NCBI GenBank assembly: GCA_946406435.1
Contig: CAMJKP010000026.1
Coordinates: 1 to 40,931, forward strand
DNA: 40,931 nt
Direction of reading: 5' to 3'
Source: an uncultured Prevotellaceae bacterium
Lineage (GTDB): Bacteria > Bacteroidota > Bacteroidia > Bacteroidales > Bacteroidaceae
The position numbers were made by a program, and so were the translations under genes. Shown here piece after piece: positions 6,925 through 17,159 of this stretch (within the stretch, counting starts at the first letter, position 1; each line of letters starts with the position of its first letter). The notes under the pieces are model-generated. The model had not been told where the DNA came from, searched no databases, and saw only the letters and a list, made by a program, of their open reading frames with translations.

Positions 6925-9423
6925 ATGTTCAAAGTTTCATGGGATAGAGAAACAGGAGGTATTAAGCTTAGCTCACTTGTGGAGAAAGATACGATAAACA
7001 TTTCTCCGCGCCCAGTGTTTTATGAGGAGCTAAACCTTCTTGGGCTTAACACTTTGGGATGGCAATACCCAGAGTGTGAGGAACCATTGCTATGGGCATG
7101 TAACAAGGAGTATTACTATCGTGGTGACTTGGTCTTTGAGGCTAAGGATGCCAACATATATGACAAAGCAACTATAGTATTTCAACCTGGCAAAGAGAAG
7201 TTGAAGCTGAAGCCTATCAATATGAAAAAGATGCTCGAACGTACAAAGGAACAAATGTTCCTATGTGAGAGCGAGGCCATCGAATTCATTCGTGACATAT
7301 ACGATACGTATAGTGGTGCCAATCGTATGACAGAAAAGCATGCTGCAAACAGAATGGATTTTGAATCACTTGCTGAGATTCAAGAGAAGAAAACCAAGCA
7401 GAAAATGGCCATTGTGAAGGAAGATTGCGAGAGCTTTGATATTATGCCTTTGAGTGAAGCCGAAAAGCAAGGAAAAAAAGTTTTGAAAGCAACAAAGATT
7501 GACTATTTTCTTGCATCATTCTCTGGTGGCAAAGACAGTCAAGTTGTGCTAGACCTCTGTACTCGAGCTCTTCCGCCAGACTCATTCCAAGTCATATACT
7601 CGGACACTGGTTATGAATTACCAAGTTCTTTAGAACTCTATGATGAAGTGCAGAAACACTATCATGAGCAGTTTCCCACATTAAAATTCCGCACGGCAAG
7701 AAATCATGAGGCTGTCCTCAATTATTGGGATAAGATAGGTACTCCAAGTGATTCTCATAGGTGGTGCTGTACCATTATGAAAACAGCACCTCTTTATCGC
7801 ATGCTTAAAGTTCCTGGCACAAATAAACAAGCTAAAGTTTTAACTATTGATGGTGTTCGGGCAGAAGAAAGTGTACGCCGTTCCGCATACGAGCGTGAAG
7901 GAAAAGGCAAACATACCAATATTACTAATGTGCATCCTATTATTGGTTGGAACACTGTTGAGGTTTTTTTATATCTTTTCAGATACAACCTTCCTATAAA
8001 CTTAGCATACAGAATAGGTAAAGCTCGTGTTGGTTGCATTGTTTGCCCATTTTCAACAGCATGGGACGACATGATTGTTAAGAACTGCTATCCTCGTGAA
8101 CTAAAGCCCTTTGAAGACCGTATAATTCAATGGTCATCAAAACTGGGAATTAAGGACGTTGACGCTTATATTAAGAGCCGCAAATGGAAAATCAAGGCTC
8201 TTGGAAACAAGTCTAAAACTGATGTTAATTTCCAAGATAGTTCTGCCAATTTCATCGCGAATATAGTTAATCCTGTTGATTCTATTTATACATGGATGCA
8301 AACATTAGGAGATTATACAGTAATTAATAGGGGAAATAAGGATATGGGAGAACTGCAATATGCCAATGCAGTTTACCACTTTGAAACCCATTATTACGAA
8401 AAGGGTAGAATTCAATTTGTCTTACATAACTGTCCAACAAAGCTTTCACTACTTCTACGCAGAGTAATGTACAAAGCAGCCTACTGTGTAAGATGTGAAG
8501 CCTGTGAAGTAGACTGTCCGACAGGTGCACTAACAATTGTACCAGATATTAACATTGATAAAACAAAATGCATTCACTGTCAGAAATGTCTTAATTCTCA
8601 TGATAGAGGATGTATTGCAACAGATTGTATACGTATGATAAATGACACCGACAAAAAAATGTCTTTAAAGATACAAGCGTATAAAACGTTTGGATTTAGA
8701 GCAGAATGGCTGGATGAATTTTTAATTGATCCTGAATATTTTTGGAATGACAACTCTCTTGGAACTGCTCAAGTAGACGGTTTTAAAGCATGGTTGAAAG
8801 AAGCTGAAATAACTGATGCAAAGAATGTTATTACAGACTTCGGGAATCTTGTAAAGGAAGTATATTTAAATGATAGTGATTTGGCATGGGAACTGATTTG
8901 GATAAATCTCGCCTCCAACTCGTTTGTCGTAAATTGGTATGTTAACAATATTTCAGTAAATCAGGTTTTTGAAAAGAGAACATTGATTGAATCCATCTGC
9001 ACAAGTGTCCCTGGAGCCCCATCCAGAACAGTAGAGAATGCTGTAGCCGCTTTATTACAGACGTTCTCCTATTCTCCGTTAGGCAAGCAATTTATGTGTG
9101 CAGAGCAAATTGGTAAGAACCAATATCAAAGGGGTGAATATAGTGGCATTTCCAATATAGGACTTGCATATAGTATATATAGATTTGCAGAACGTATCGG
9201 AACAAAATCATTGAGAGTATCTGATTTTTATGATGATGATGCAGAAGGTAGTACAAGTCGTGTCTTTGGATTAAATCAGACAACCTTTGAGCAAGGATTG
9301 AGATCACTAAACTCAGAGAAAAACCGAGTATTGATTGCGGAATTATCGATGGGATTACAGCATATAACGTTGCGTGACGATCTGAATAGCAAGAATATTG
9401 TAAGCATAATGTTTGGGTTATAA
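6925..9423 (+). CDS. brxP: BrxP: PAPS-reductase/DndC-like protein with ferredoxin clusters (BREX type 4)
   Basis: An 832-residue protein from ATG 6925; an earlier ATG at 6874 would overlap the preceding gene by 37 bp. The PP-loop SGGKDS lies at residues ~200-205, the nucleotide-binding signature of PAPS reductases and DndC. A cysteine set C281-C282 (RWCC) and C371/C374 (GCIVC) matches the [4Fe-4S]-binding cysteines of DndC-like enzymes. A bacterial ferredoxin region follows with C521, C524, C527, C531 and C549, C552, C555, C563, enough for two more clusters. The C-terminal ~250 residues are not recognised. In type 4 BREX this protein precedes brxC, pglZ and brxL, as here. DndC-like enzymes activate DNA for sulfur insertion, so phosphorothioation of DNA is the likely chemistry. 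Confidence 0.88.
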   Translation: MFKVSWDRETGGIKLSSLVEKDTINISPRPVFYEELNLLGLNTLGWQYPECEEPLLWACNKEYYYRGDLVFEAKDANIYDKATIVFQPGKEKLKLKPINMKKMLERTKEQMFLCESEAIEFIRDIYDTYSGANRMTEKHAANRMDFESLAEIQEKKTKQKMAIVKEDCESFDIMPLSEAEKQGKKVLKATKIDYFLASFSGGKDSQVVLDLCTRALPPDSFQVIYSDTGYELPSSLELYDEVQKHYHEQFPTLKFRTARNHEAVLNYWDKIGTPSDSHRWCCTIMKTAPLYRMLKVPGTNKQAKVLTIDGVRAEESVRRSAYEREGKGKHTNITNVHPIIGWNTVEVFLYLFRYNLPINLAYRIGKARVGCIVCPFSTAWDDMIVKNCYPRELKPFEDRIIQWSSKLGIKDVDAYIKSRKWKIKALGNKSKTDVNFQDSSANFIANIVNPVDSIYTWMQTLGDYTVINRGNKDMGELQYANAVYHFETHYYEKGRIQFVLHNCPTKLSLLLRRVMYKAAYCVRCEACEVDCPTGALTIVPDINIDKTKCIHCQKCLNSHDRGCIATDCIRMINDTDKKMSLKIQAYKTFGFRAEWLDEFLIDPEYFWNDNSLGTAQVDGFKAWLKEAEITDAKNVITDFGNLVKEVYLNDSDLAWELIWINLASNSFVVNWYVNNISVNQVFEKRTLIESICTSVPGAPSRTVENAVAALLQTFSYSPLGKQFMCAEQIGKNQYQRGEYSGISNIGLAYSIYRFAERIGTKSLRVSDFYDDDAEGSTSRVFGLNQTTFEQGLRSLNSEKNRVLIAELSMGLQHITLRDDLNSKNIVSIMFGL

Positions 9424-9854
9424 TGAGTGTTTTTCACAAAGAACTATATTCGGACATGATTTTGAGAATCAAATGTGGTTCTTATCAAGGTCGAAGAATA
9501 AAAGCAAAACCACTTTTATTCTATTCTGTCATTATTATGATAGAAAAAGACTTTGTACATGACAACTGCATTTACTTTGACAAAGTATCTGAAGAGTTCT
9601 ATAAAAAGATATCTGCTACGTATGGTGAAGCAATTACTCCTTTTTTCAAACCATTTTACTATTTGCAATTTGATGGTTTTTGGCATCTAAAAGGAAAGCG
9701 TGACAATGTTAAAACCAACAGACCATCGCCAAGATTCATCCGCGAAAATATAGAATATGCTTTCTTGGATAATGCCTTATGGGATTTACTTCAAGAAGCA
9801 AGCATTCGTGAACACTTTAAGTTAATAATAGAGTCACACCACTTGAAACAATAG
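9423..9854 (+). CDS. Small protein resembling the N-terminal region of HNH restriction endonucleases, BREX operon
   Basis: A 143-residue protein whose ATG overlaps the last base of the brxP stop (TAATG). The pattern KPLLFYSVIIMIEKD followed by NCIYFDKVSEEFY and FFKPFYYLQFDGFWHL resembles the N-terminal module of many HNH-type restriction endonucleases (a helical 'HKPLLL' segment, an 'N.I....L...F' segment and a 'PF..L..DGFW.L' strand). The HNH nuclease half that normally follows is absent, so this is a stand-alone module. It might recognise DNA or modified DNA for the complex. The resemblance is from memory of the motif; no catalytic residues are visible. Confidence 0.55.
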   Translation: MSVFHKELYSDMILRIKCGSYQGRRIKAKPLLFYSVIIMIEKDFVHDNCIYFDKVSEEFYKKISATYGEAITPFFKPFYYLQFDGFWHLKGKRDNVKTNRPSPRFIRENIEYAFLDNALWDLLQEASIREHFKLIIESHHLKQ

Positions 9855-9860
9855 ATTGAT

Positions 9861-12800
9861 ATGGCAAAAAAATATTCTGATGCAATAAAGATTCGTGAAA
9901 CGAAATCAGCATACAGCATTCAAACAGAAGAAGGAAACGAATGGAAGAATTTCATTCCGAATGAGCAATTCAATGATATTCTACAAAAAGTGATTGGTTC
10001 TGTCAGCAACAAAGTTGTTGACGAGCACCGTTCTTTTTGGTTAGAAGGCACTTACGGTACTGGTAAAAGCCATGCTGCTGCTGTTATCAAACACATTCTG
10101 TGTGATCCTTTCGACGAAATAGAGGATTATATTGCTGTTGAATATGGAGCGGATAAATACACTATTATTAGGGAATCATTGTATGCACTTCGTGAAAAAA
10201 CAAGGCTTTTCCCTGTAACGATGAATAGTACCTGCTCTATTGCCAATAAAGAGGATGTCTCATTACAGATACAACTACATGTAATAAAGGCTTTGACTGA
10301 TGCCGGTATAGATGTTGATGTGAAGACTGATTTTGACAACTATATAGAGCACATTACAAATAATCCTGTACTATGGGATTCGATTATTGAGAAAGATCTT
10401 GAGCTACAATCTTATGCTCCAGATCGTAAGAAACTTATAAAGGAACTAAAGGATACAGGTGGTTCATCTTCTATACTTACACTAGCGAAGAATGCCCTAA
10501 GAAAATCGAAGATTCATATCATGCTAGATCAGGAGAGTTTGTGTAAATGGTTTTTTGAGGTTCAAGAAGAACTTGCAAAGTCCACAGAATACAAAGGTAT
10601 CTTTCTGATATGGGATGAGTTTACAGATGTTATGGATTTGGAGATAGGTCCAACTGCTTTAGGTAGTCTTCAAGAGTTGACGGAAGCGACAATGCAGTCG
10701 ACCAGTAATTCCTATGTTTTTCTAATTGCACATCCATCGGCTCTTGACAAACTTAATGCAGAGAAGAGAACCAGAACAACTGGTAGATATCATTACATGC
10801 ATTATAACATGGAACCTGTCTCTGCATTTAAAATAATGTCTCGTAAATTTATGCATGAACAGGATAGTTCAAATCCTGCCTATGTATTATATCATGAGAT
10901 GACAGATAAGTATTTTGCTCAGATGCGCGATGTATATGAGAAATATTCTTCTACATCCAATAACCCAATGGAAACATTGGAAGACCTCAAATCTTTATTT
11001 CCCGTACATCCAGCAACTGCAAATATGGCAACTTACTATGCACGTGAAGTAGGGTCTTCTTCTAGAAGTGTATTTGAGTTTCTTGGTGATAATAAAGCAA
11101 TACGTCAGTTCTTAGACAATGAAGAATTCTTTACCCAAGGGCAGATGATTACTGCTGATTATCTTTGGGATTTTGTACTGGAGGAGTTTAACAAGAAGAC
11201 TGTAAAATATGGGGTCGTCACTGAACGTTTCAACTCATATAAACTACACGTTGCAAAAAAAGGTGACGAATACCTCGCTGTATTTAAGTCTATTCTACTA
11301 CTCAATGCTTTCAATAATCTTGCAGCAAACGAAACAGTAACTCCAAGTGAGGAGAATATTCGTAACATGTATGTCGGTACTCCTTTTGATAAGGATATGG
11401 ATACAATACTTGACTGGATAAACACAGAGGGAATTGTACAAAAATCTCCTCAAGGAATTTACGAAATACGCTTCTCCGCTCTTGACACAAAAGAAATTGA
11501 AGAAATCAAAAAGCTATTGTTGGCAAATGACTTCAAATACACATCCCAATTATTGAAGTTTAGTAACATTGCCCAAGAAGCTGTAGACAACAAACTAAAG
11601 CAAATAAACCGACCTGTTGCATTTGAATTTTACTCAGAGGATGTAAATGAATATACTCTGCTAAACAAAATAGAAAATGGGCGTAAGAATGCGCCAAGTT
11701 ATGTCGTTTTCATAGCATTGATGCTGGCACGAAGTAACAGAGAATTGGCTGCACTTAAGGACATTGCCCAGAAAGCTTCAGAAGATGAACGTTTCAAGAA
11801 TGTCGCATTTATTGCATTTGATAGTGTGTTGGACTCTATGGAGTTTGAACGTTTTATAGAATATCAGGCAAATGCCACATGTTCAAAGAAACATGGTTTC
11901 GCTGATCAAACGAAATCTCATACTGATAATGCCAAGACTATAATATCTGAATGGATAAAAGATGCCTTAGCTGGCAATTGTACAATTTATCTACAAGGAG
12001 ACATTGAACCAATATCTGCAAGACTCCTACCCAAAACGATAAATACCAGCATTTCGCCACGAGTTTTCTATTATGGTCCAGAATCAGTAGAGATAGTTCG
12101 TATAAGAACATCATACACTTCTTGGGGACTGCAATTTGCAAAAAAAATTGCAGACATGTTCTTGTCCTTCAACACTAAGGATGAGATAGTAACAAGATGT
12201 AATGCACAAGAAAAAATTATACCACTACTTTTACAAGATAGTGTAGACGATAATTTAAAGATAAAACCAGACGTGGATTCAAATCATCCACTAAATCTGA
12301 TAACTAAGTTTGTCAAATCAAAAATAGACCATTCTGATAAACAGAATACTTTCAATTTGTCTGATAAGCTTAAAGATTTAACTTATGCACCGTATGGAAT
12401 GTATAAATCATTCGCTTCCTATGGTCTTATTGCTTATGCTCTTCGCCCATATGTAGATAAGGTTTTTGACACAAACGGAAAGCCTATAAATGCACAAAGA
12501 ATGTTAGAAATCATCGATTTGACATTCAAAATCTGGGATGGAGAAACAAAACACTACAACAAGGTAGAACTTAAATTTGAGACTAAAGAGGAAGGATCTA
12601 TAGCCAAAGGATTGATTTCTATGTTCCAACTTGGCAAACTCAAAGATTACAAAGACGTTACCAGCTTAACAGATGCACGATGGGCTCTCAGAAATGGCTT
12701 CTGTCCTGAGGCTGGTTTTCCTTTATGGGCGATCAAATATTCCGACAAACTACAAGTACTTAACTGCAAGGATAAAATAGCAAAACTGACAGATAACATC

Positions 12801-13295
12801 ATTACTATCTATACAGAAGTTGGAAGTAAGAATCCTGCTCTTATGGTAGAAACTGATGGTTTAATCACGGAAGTCAAGTATGAATATATGCCTCTTCTAA
12901 ACTATGAGGTAGAGAACAACTTTGAGAATGGTTTCCGCAATTATCTGTTATCTGATGAGATAGTAAACCTACAAGAAGGTGACTACGAAACAGCTTTAGC
13001 TTATATTCGTCAGCACATGGAATCAGGAGTAGGCCTTTGGACAGAAGCTGCTGTCATAGAGCAATTGAAGAACTGGAAATTAAGACTTAATCAAGTCGAG
13101 CCTACGCCTAACCCAATCCCCCAAGACGACAATCCTGGTACAGGTGTTTCAGAGCCGCCAGCGATTGACACAGGTAAACACTCGAAAGCGAAAGCTCGTA
13201 TTCAGTCTATATCGTCCATCGACGAAGCGAAACAGTTGCTGGAGGCATTGTGCGATTTGGGCTATGATACAATTCTCGACACCATATTAAAATAA
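9861..13295 (+). CDS. brxC: BrxC/PglY-like P-loop ATPase (BREX type 4)
   Basis: A 1144-residue ATPase, typical in size for BrxC/PglY. Walker A is GTYGTGKSH at residues 63-71, right after the family's WLEG lead-in, and Walker B is IFLIWDEF with D252/E253. A sensor region (VFLIAHPSALDKL) follows near residue 290. The long C-terminal part is helical, with a Pro-rich linker (~1085-1110: EPTPNPIPQDDNPG) and a short terminal helical domain. BrxC is the large AAA ATPase of every BREX type and is required for modification and defence. It starts 6 bp after the small preceding gene and ends 6 bp before pglZ. Confidence 0.88.
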   Translation: MAKKYSDAIKIRETKSAYSIQTEEGNEWKNFIPNEQFNDILQKVIGSVSNKVVDEHRSFWLEGTYGTGKSHAAAVIKHILCDPFDEIEDYIAVEYGADKYTIIRESLYALREKTRLFPVTMNSTCSIANKEDVSLQIQLHVIKALTDAGIDVDVKTDFDNYIEHITNNPVLWDSIIEKDLELQSYAPDRKKLIKELKDTGGSSSILTLAKNALRKSKIHIMLDQESLCKWFFEVQEELAKSTEYKGIFLIWDEFTDVMDLEIGPTALGSLQELTEATMQSTSNSYVFLIAHPSALDKLNAEKRTRTTGRYHYMHYNMEPVSAFKIMSRKFMHEQDSSNPAYVLYHEMTDKYFAQMRDVYEKYSSTSNNPMETLEDLKSLFPVHPATANMATYYAREVGSSSRSVFEFLGDNKAIRQFLDNEEFFTQGQMITADYLWDFVLEEFNKKTVKYGVVTERFNSYKLHVAKKGDEYLAVFKSILLLNAFNNLAANETVTPSEENIRNMYVGTPFDKDMDTILDWINTEGIVQKSPQGIYEIRFSALDTKEIEEIKKLLLANDFKYTSQLLKFSNIAQEAVDNKLKQINRPVAFEFYSEDVNEYTLLNKIENGRKNAPSYVVFIALMLARSNRELAALKDIAQKASEDERFKNVAFIAFDSVLDSMEFERFIEYQANATCSKKHGFADQTKSHTDNAKTIISEWIKDALAGNCTIYLQGDIEPISARLLPKTINTSISPRVFYYGPESVEIVRIRTSYTSWGLQFAKKIADMFLSFNTKDEIVTRCNAQEKIIPLLLQDSVDDNLKIKPDVDSNHPLNLITKFVKSKIDHSDKQNTFNLSDKLKDLTYAPYGMYKSFASYGLIAYALRPYVDKVFDTNGKPINAQRMLEIIDLTFKIWDGETKHYNKVELKFETKEEGSIAKGLISMFQLGKLKDYKDVTSLTDARWALRNGFCPEAGFPLWAIKYSDKLQVLNCKDKIAKLTDNIITIYTEVGSKNPALMVETDGLITEVKYEYMPLLNYEVENNFENGFRNYLLSDEIVNLQEGDYETALAYIRQHMESGVGLWTEAAVIEQLKNWKLRLNQVEPTPNPIPQDDNPGTGVSEPPAIDTGKHSKAKARIQSISSIDEAKQLLEALCDLGYDTILDTILK

Positions 13296-13301
13296 AAGCG
13301 T

Positions 13302-15722
13302 ATGTTTAAAACCTTTACCAACTTTGAGGAATTGCTTTGGAATGTGCATGCAGATCGCAACATAGAAGGTGATGGTGCAAGTACAGCCAACAGATTCCCT
13401 GTGAGGTTTGTCTTATTCGACAACTTCCGCGACTGCTGCATGTTCGTGGAAGACATTTCTCATCTGCCCAATATCAATATACAGCGATTGGAAGACTGGA
13501 TGGATGAGGAGTACCCCGATATCTTTATTCCACATGACAAGTTGGCAAAGAAGATATTACAACTCATCAGGTCAACACCTTCTGAATATAGAATTATTAT
13601 GCCTTTCTCTGAAATAGCAAGATTCTATGATAACAGAAACAAACAAGAGTTTGATGCTCTAATTTCCACTGTCAAAGGGTATGATACGGAAAAAGAAGGT
13701 TTTAAGCATAAACAGAGAATTTACATACCTATTGTGGGACAAGAAGGAAAAATGCAGCATTTCCGTGATGACTCACAATCGTTTATCTGGTACTATCACA
13801 ATTCAGACAGACAACTTGATTATCGTCTGATAATGACAGATGGTACCACGTATGGAGTCAAGGGATTGGAATCAAAGTATAATATCGCGAACACACTTAC
13901 AGAATGGCTTGGCTTTTGGAAATATCCTGAGCTGAAGCAAAATATCATCAGCATTTCAAAGTCTATATATTCTCACCGCGAATACGCAAAACCCGATAAT
14001 GCTTTTGAGTTTTGCAAATGTGAGAATGCTTATCAGTTCTTGACAAATGGTTTGAAGCTTGATGTTGACTGCATTCCTTACAACGAGGATGAGAAAGTGT
14101 ATTGGGATATGCTTGCTTCAAAGATAAACATTGTTAATTTTAAATTTGAGCAGTTTTTTAACGAACAGTTTGGCATCTACAATCTTGCAGACTACAAAGT
14201 GTTCTTTGAAACATGGTTTAAGAACAAAGAACCATTCATGCGTTGGCTCTTGGCAAAATACTATGTACAGAAATTCTGCGACATGGGATATATTTGCCGT
14301 GTACTTCAGCATCTTGATGGATATAGCGATGCTTCATTTGCCAAAGGCTTGGCTCTTACTATTTTTAGTCTTGATGATCAAGAAACATATATCGAAGAAA
14401 GGCATGAAGGACTTATGCAAGGGTATAAGAACAATATGGAACTTTCACCTGATATTCAGTCTTATCTTGTTGGGAAGATAAAAGAGATAGAGGCAAAGAC
14501 AGGCATATTATCTGCAATCAAGTATGTTTCGTGTATGTCGTATGGTGAAAAGGCCTTGGTCATAGAATGGTATCGAGACGGAAAGATATCAAAGGAGGAT
14601 TTGCTTAACCTATACCCTGATTTGTATTATTACTTAGATAAAACTGTTGCTTCTGCAGAAGATACATGGGTATTAGACTACATGGATAAATACAAAGAGG
14701 CTAAAGTCAGGAATATCTATTCTGACGAAGTAAAGGCTTATATCCAAACTAAGAACCAAAATCATGTTGAGCATTTCAAATGGTCGAATAAATTTTCCAC
14801 AACAAGGACTTTATTGAGTATGCGATCAGATATCCAATGCTATCTGTGGATAGATGGACTTGGTGTTGATTGGATTCCGTTCATTAGTCAGATTGTGAAA
14901 GAACATGAATCAGAAGGCTATTATTTGAATGAAGTGTATGTTGCTACTGCAAAAGTTCCAACAAGGACTGATATCAACAAGGCAGATATTCAAGTGTTAT
15001 CTGGTGGCTTGTTTGAAAAAACTGGCGACTTGGACGAAATAGCTCACACCTGCAGGGCTTATCCAAAGTTTGTCATCGATGATCTTGAAACAGTAAGGAA
15101 AGCAATACGTAAATTTTTGATTGAACATCCAGGCATGAAAATCGCGATAGTGTCTGACCATGGTATTTCATATTTGTCCCAACTTTTACCTGGATATAAT
15201 CTTAAAGGATATAAATCAGATCACTACGGTCGTATTGCCGAAACAACTGTTCAGAGCAAAGCTTCTATTGTAATAGACGACAAGTATGACATAATAAATA
15301 TGCCAGACAATAAGACTATATGTCTTTGTGCATTGAAGCATGAGTCTTTGATGGCTAAGATTCCAGAAGGAATGGGATGTCATGGGGGATGTACTCCAGA
15401 GGAGCAGTTGGTTCCTGTCATGATAGTATCCCCAGAAAAGAATGTCGCCACATGGCGTGCCTCACTTAAATCATTTGAGATAGAGGAAGCAAATCCTATC
15501 GTTGTGTATGAAATAGTCGGATTAGATTCTACTCAGACTCCATTTGTTGAATACAACAATAAGAATTATGCTCTTAATGCTAAGGGATGTGTTTTCACAA
15601 GCGAAAGATTACCTTTAGTAAAAGATGTGACGACGGTGAAACTCAGAATCGGCACATGGGAAAGAGAAGATACATTTACAATAAAGATGGCCGTTGAGGA
15701 AGACGACCTATTTGATTTCTAA
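13302..15722 (+). CDS. pglZ: PglZ alkaline-phosphatase-superfamily protein (BREX)
   Basis: An 806-residue protein. The PglZ metal-site motifs are visible in the C-terminal half: D518 in LWIDGLGVDW, D619-H620-G621 in VSDHGIS, and H694 followed by GGCTPEEQ, the usual closing motif of PglZ domains. The N-terminal ~500 residues are helical and of the type that precedes the PglZ core. PglZ is the signature gene of all BREX systems; it carries an alkaline-phosphatase-type fold and is essential, although its substrate is not firmly established. Spacing is 6 bp to brxC and 3 bp to brxL. No adenine methyltransferase gene (pglX) is present, consistent with type 4. Confidence 0.9.
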   Translation: MFKTFTNFEELLWNVHADRNIEGDGASTANRFPVRFVLFDNFRDCCMFVEDISHLPNINIQRLEDWMDEEYPDIFIPHDKLAKKILQLIRSTPSEYRIIMPFSEIARFYDNRNKQEFDALISTVKGYDTEKEGFKHKQRIYIPIVGQEGKMQHFRDDSQSFIWYYHNSDRQLDYRLIMTDGTTYGVKGLESKYNIANTLTEWLGFWKYPELKQNIISISKSIYSHREYAKPDNAFEFCKCENAYQFLTNGLKLDVDCIPYNEDEKVYWDMLASKINIVNFKFEQFFNEQFGIYNLADYKVFFETWFKNKEPFMRWLLAKYYVQKFCDMGYICRVLQHLDGYSDASFAKGLALTIFSLDDQETYIEERHEGLMQGYKNNMELSPDIQSYLVGKIKEIEAKTGILSAIKYVSCMSYGEKALVIEWYRDGKISKEDLLNLYPDLYYYLDKTVASAEDTWVLDYMDKYKEAKVRNIYSDEVKAYIQTKNQNHVEHFKWSNKFSTTRTLLSMRSDIQCYLWIDGLGVDWIPFISQIVKEHESEGYYLNEVYVATAKVPTRTDINKADIQVLSGGLFEKTGDLDEIAHTCRAYPKFVIDDLETVRKAIRKFLIEHPGMKIAIVSDHGISYLSQLLPGYNLKGYKSDHYGRIAETTVQSKASIVIDDKYDIINMPDNKTICLCALKHESLMAKIPEGMGCHGGCTPEEQLVPVMIVSPEKNVATWRASLKSFEIEEANPIVVYEIVGLDSTQTPFVEYNNKNYALNAKGCVFTSERLPLVKDVTTVKLRIGTWEREDTFTIKMAVEEDDLFDF

Positions 15723-15725
15723 AAT

Positions 15726-17147
15726 ATGAATGCAAATATAGTTCAGAAAGTACAGACGTATTTGGGAGCACAAGCCTTATATAAGGATAGTGCAACAACA
15801 GGCAATCTCTTTGCCGGTCGTAACTTGCCATCTTTCGTTAAGGATTATCTCCTTAAGAAATATGCTCATGGAGAAGATGTCGATAAAAATGGACTCACAT
15901 CCTTTCTTAATAAAGTTATGCCTACAGGTGACATCCGTAGTCAATTAATATCGGGACAGGATATAACCTTGCTAACGAGGTTTTCCGTCAATATTGATTT
16001 GGTGCATAATGTTCGACGTTTTGGAATTCCAGATCTTGGCATCAAGGAACGAGAAGGGCAAATCCCTGAGCATGTAGCTTCGAAACATCCCGAGTTGGTT
16101 GATGGCGAAATGTGGGGCATTATTAAAATGTGTCTTTTACCTGATGATGATGGCAAGAAGAGTCATGTAGAGATGGTTGATTTCAAACCATTTAAGCCCT
16201 ACACGACTGTTGATGTGAGCTTTATTCAGAATGTCAGGAAGAACTTCACTACTCCAGAATGGATAGATCTAATTATTTCATCCATGGAGTACGAACCAGA
16301 TTCTTTCGAAACAATGCATCAAAAACTAGAGTTCATTACTCGACTTCTGTTATTTGTGGAGCCACGTCTTAATGTCGTAGAACTTGCACCAAAAGGAACA
16401 GGTAAATCATATGTATTCAATAATATAAGCAAGTACGGATGGCTCGTAAGTGGTGGTAAGGTTACACGTGCTAAACTTTTCTACGATAGAGCTAAAGACC
16501 AATCCGGCATACTGAAAAATCATGATTTCTGCGCTTTTGATGAGATACAGACAATAGTATTCCAAGAGCCTGCAGAATTGCAAGGCGCATTGAAATCATA
16601 TCTTGAACAGGGTAAGGCGACGATTGGTGATAAGGAATTCACGTCAGAATGTGGTTTAATGTTGATGGGTAACATTCCACTTACGGAAGATAGGAAACCT
16701 GTTAACAAGCGTTACTTCGATGCATTACCAGATAACTTTCGTGAGTCTGCATTACTTGACCGTTTCCATTGCTTCATAGAAGGATGGTATTTGCCTCGTA
16801 TCAATAAAAGCATGATATACAAAGGTTGGACAATGAACATGGAGTATTTCTCTGAAATCATGCACACCCTTCGTGTCCAAAATACTTATAGCGAACTCTT
16901 TGATAAACTTGTAGATTATGACCGTCAAGCTGGTATGCGTGAGTTTACTGCAGTTAAGCGTATTGCCACAGCATACATTAAACTTCTCTTTCCTCATTGG
17001 ACAATGATAGAAGATGTCAATCTGGATGAGTTTGACACATTCTGCTTGCAACCTGCAATTCACCGTAGAGGCATCATTCAGCAACAGTGCCATTATATTG
17101 ATCCTGAGTACAAGGCCGAGATGCCTGCTATTTGGGTAAAACGATAA
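15726..17147 (+). CDS. brxL: BrxL, Lon-like AAA+ ATPase (short form, BREX type 4)
   Basis: A 473-residue AAA+ protein. Walker A is PKGTGKS (residues 222-228) and Walker B CAFDEIQ has D272/E273. MLMGNIPL (~310-320) is a sensor-like segment, with an Arg-rich LLDRFHCF further on. The N-terminal ~200 residues match the BrxL N-terminal region. The sequence ends soon after the ATPase lid, so the C-terminal Lon-type protease domain of longer BrxL proteins is missing; this fits the short BrxL class and does not look like truncation, because the next gene follows at 12 bp. BrxL is a DNA-binding motor needed for phage exclusion. Confidence 0.87.
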   Translation: MNANIVQKVQTYLGAQALYKDSATTGNLFAGRNLPSFVKDYLLKKYAHGEDVDKNGLTSFLNKVMPTGDIRSQLISGQDITLLTRFSVNIDLVHNVRRFGIPDLGIKEREGQIPEHVASKHPELVDGEMWGIIKMCLLPDDDGKKSHVEMVDFKPFKPYTTVDVSFIQNVRKNFTTPEWIDLIISSMEYEPDSFETMHQKLEFITRLLLFVEPRLNVVELAPKGTGKSYVFNNISKYGWLVSGGKVTRAKLFYDRAKDQSGILKNHDFCAFDEIQTIVFQEPAELQGALKSYLEQGKATIGDKEFTSECGLMLMGNIPLTEDRKPVNKRYFDALPDNFRESALLDRFHCFIEGWYLPRINKSMIYKGWTMNMEYFSEIMHTLRVQNTYSELFDKLVDYDRQAGMREFTAVKRIATAYIKLLFPHWTMIEDVNLDEFDTFCLQPAIHRRGIIQQQCHYIDPEYKAEMPAIWVKR

Positions 17148-17159
17148 AAAAGCTAGCTT

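Noticed and set aside
6925..9423. Classical dnd phosphorothioation cluster
   Set aside because: The DndC-like protein and a DGQHR protein are present but dndD and dndE are absent, while brxC, pglZ and brxL are present; BREX type 4 fits better.
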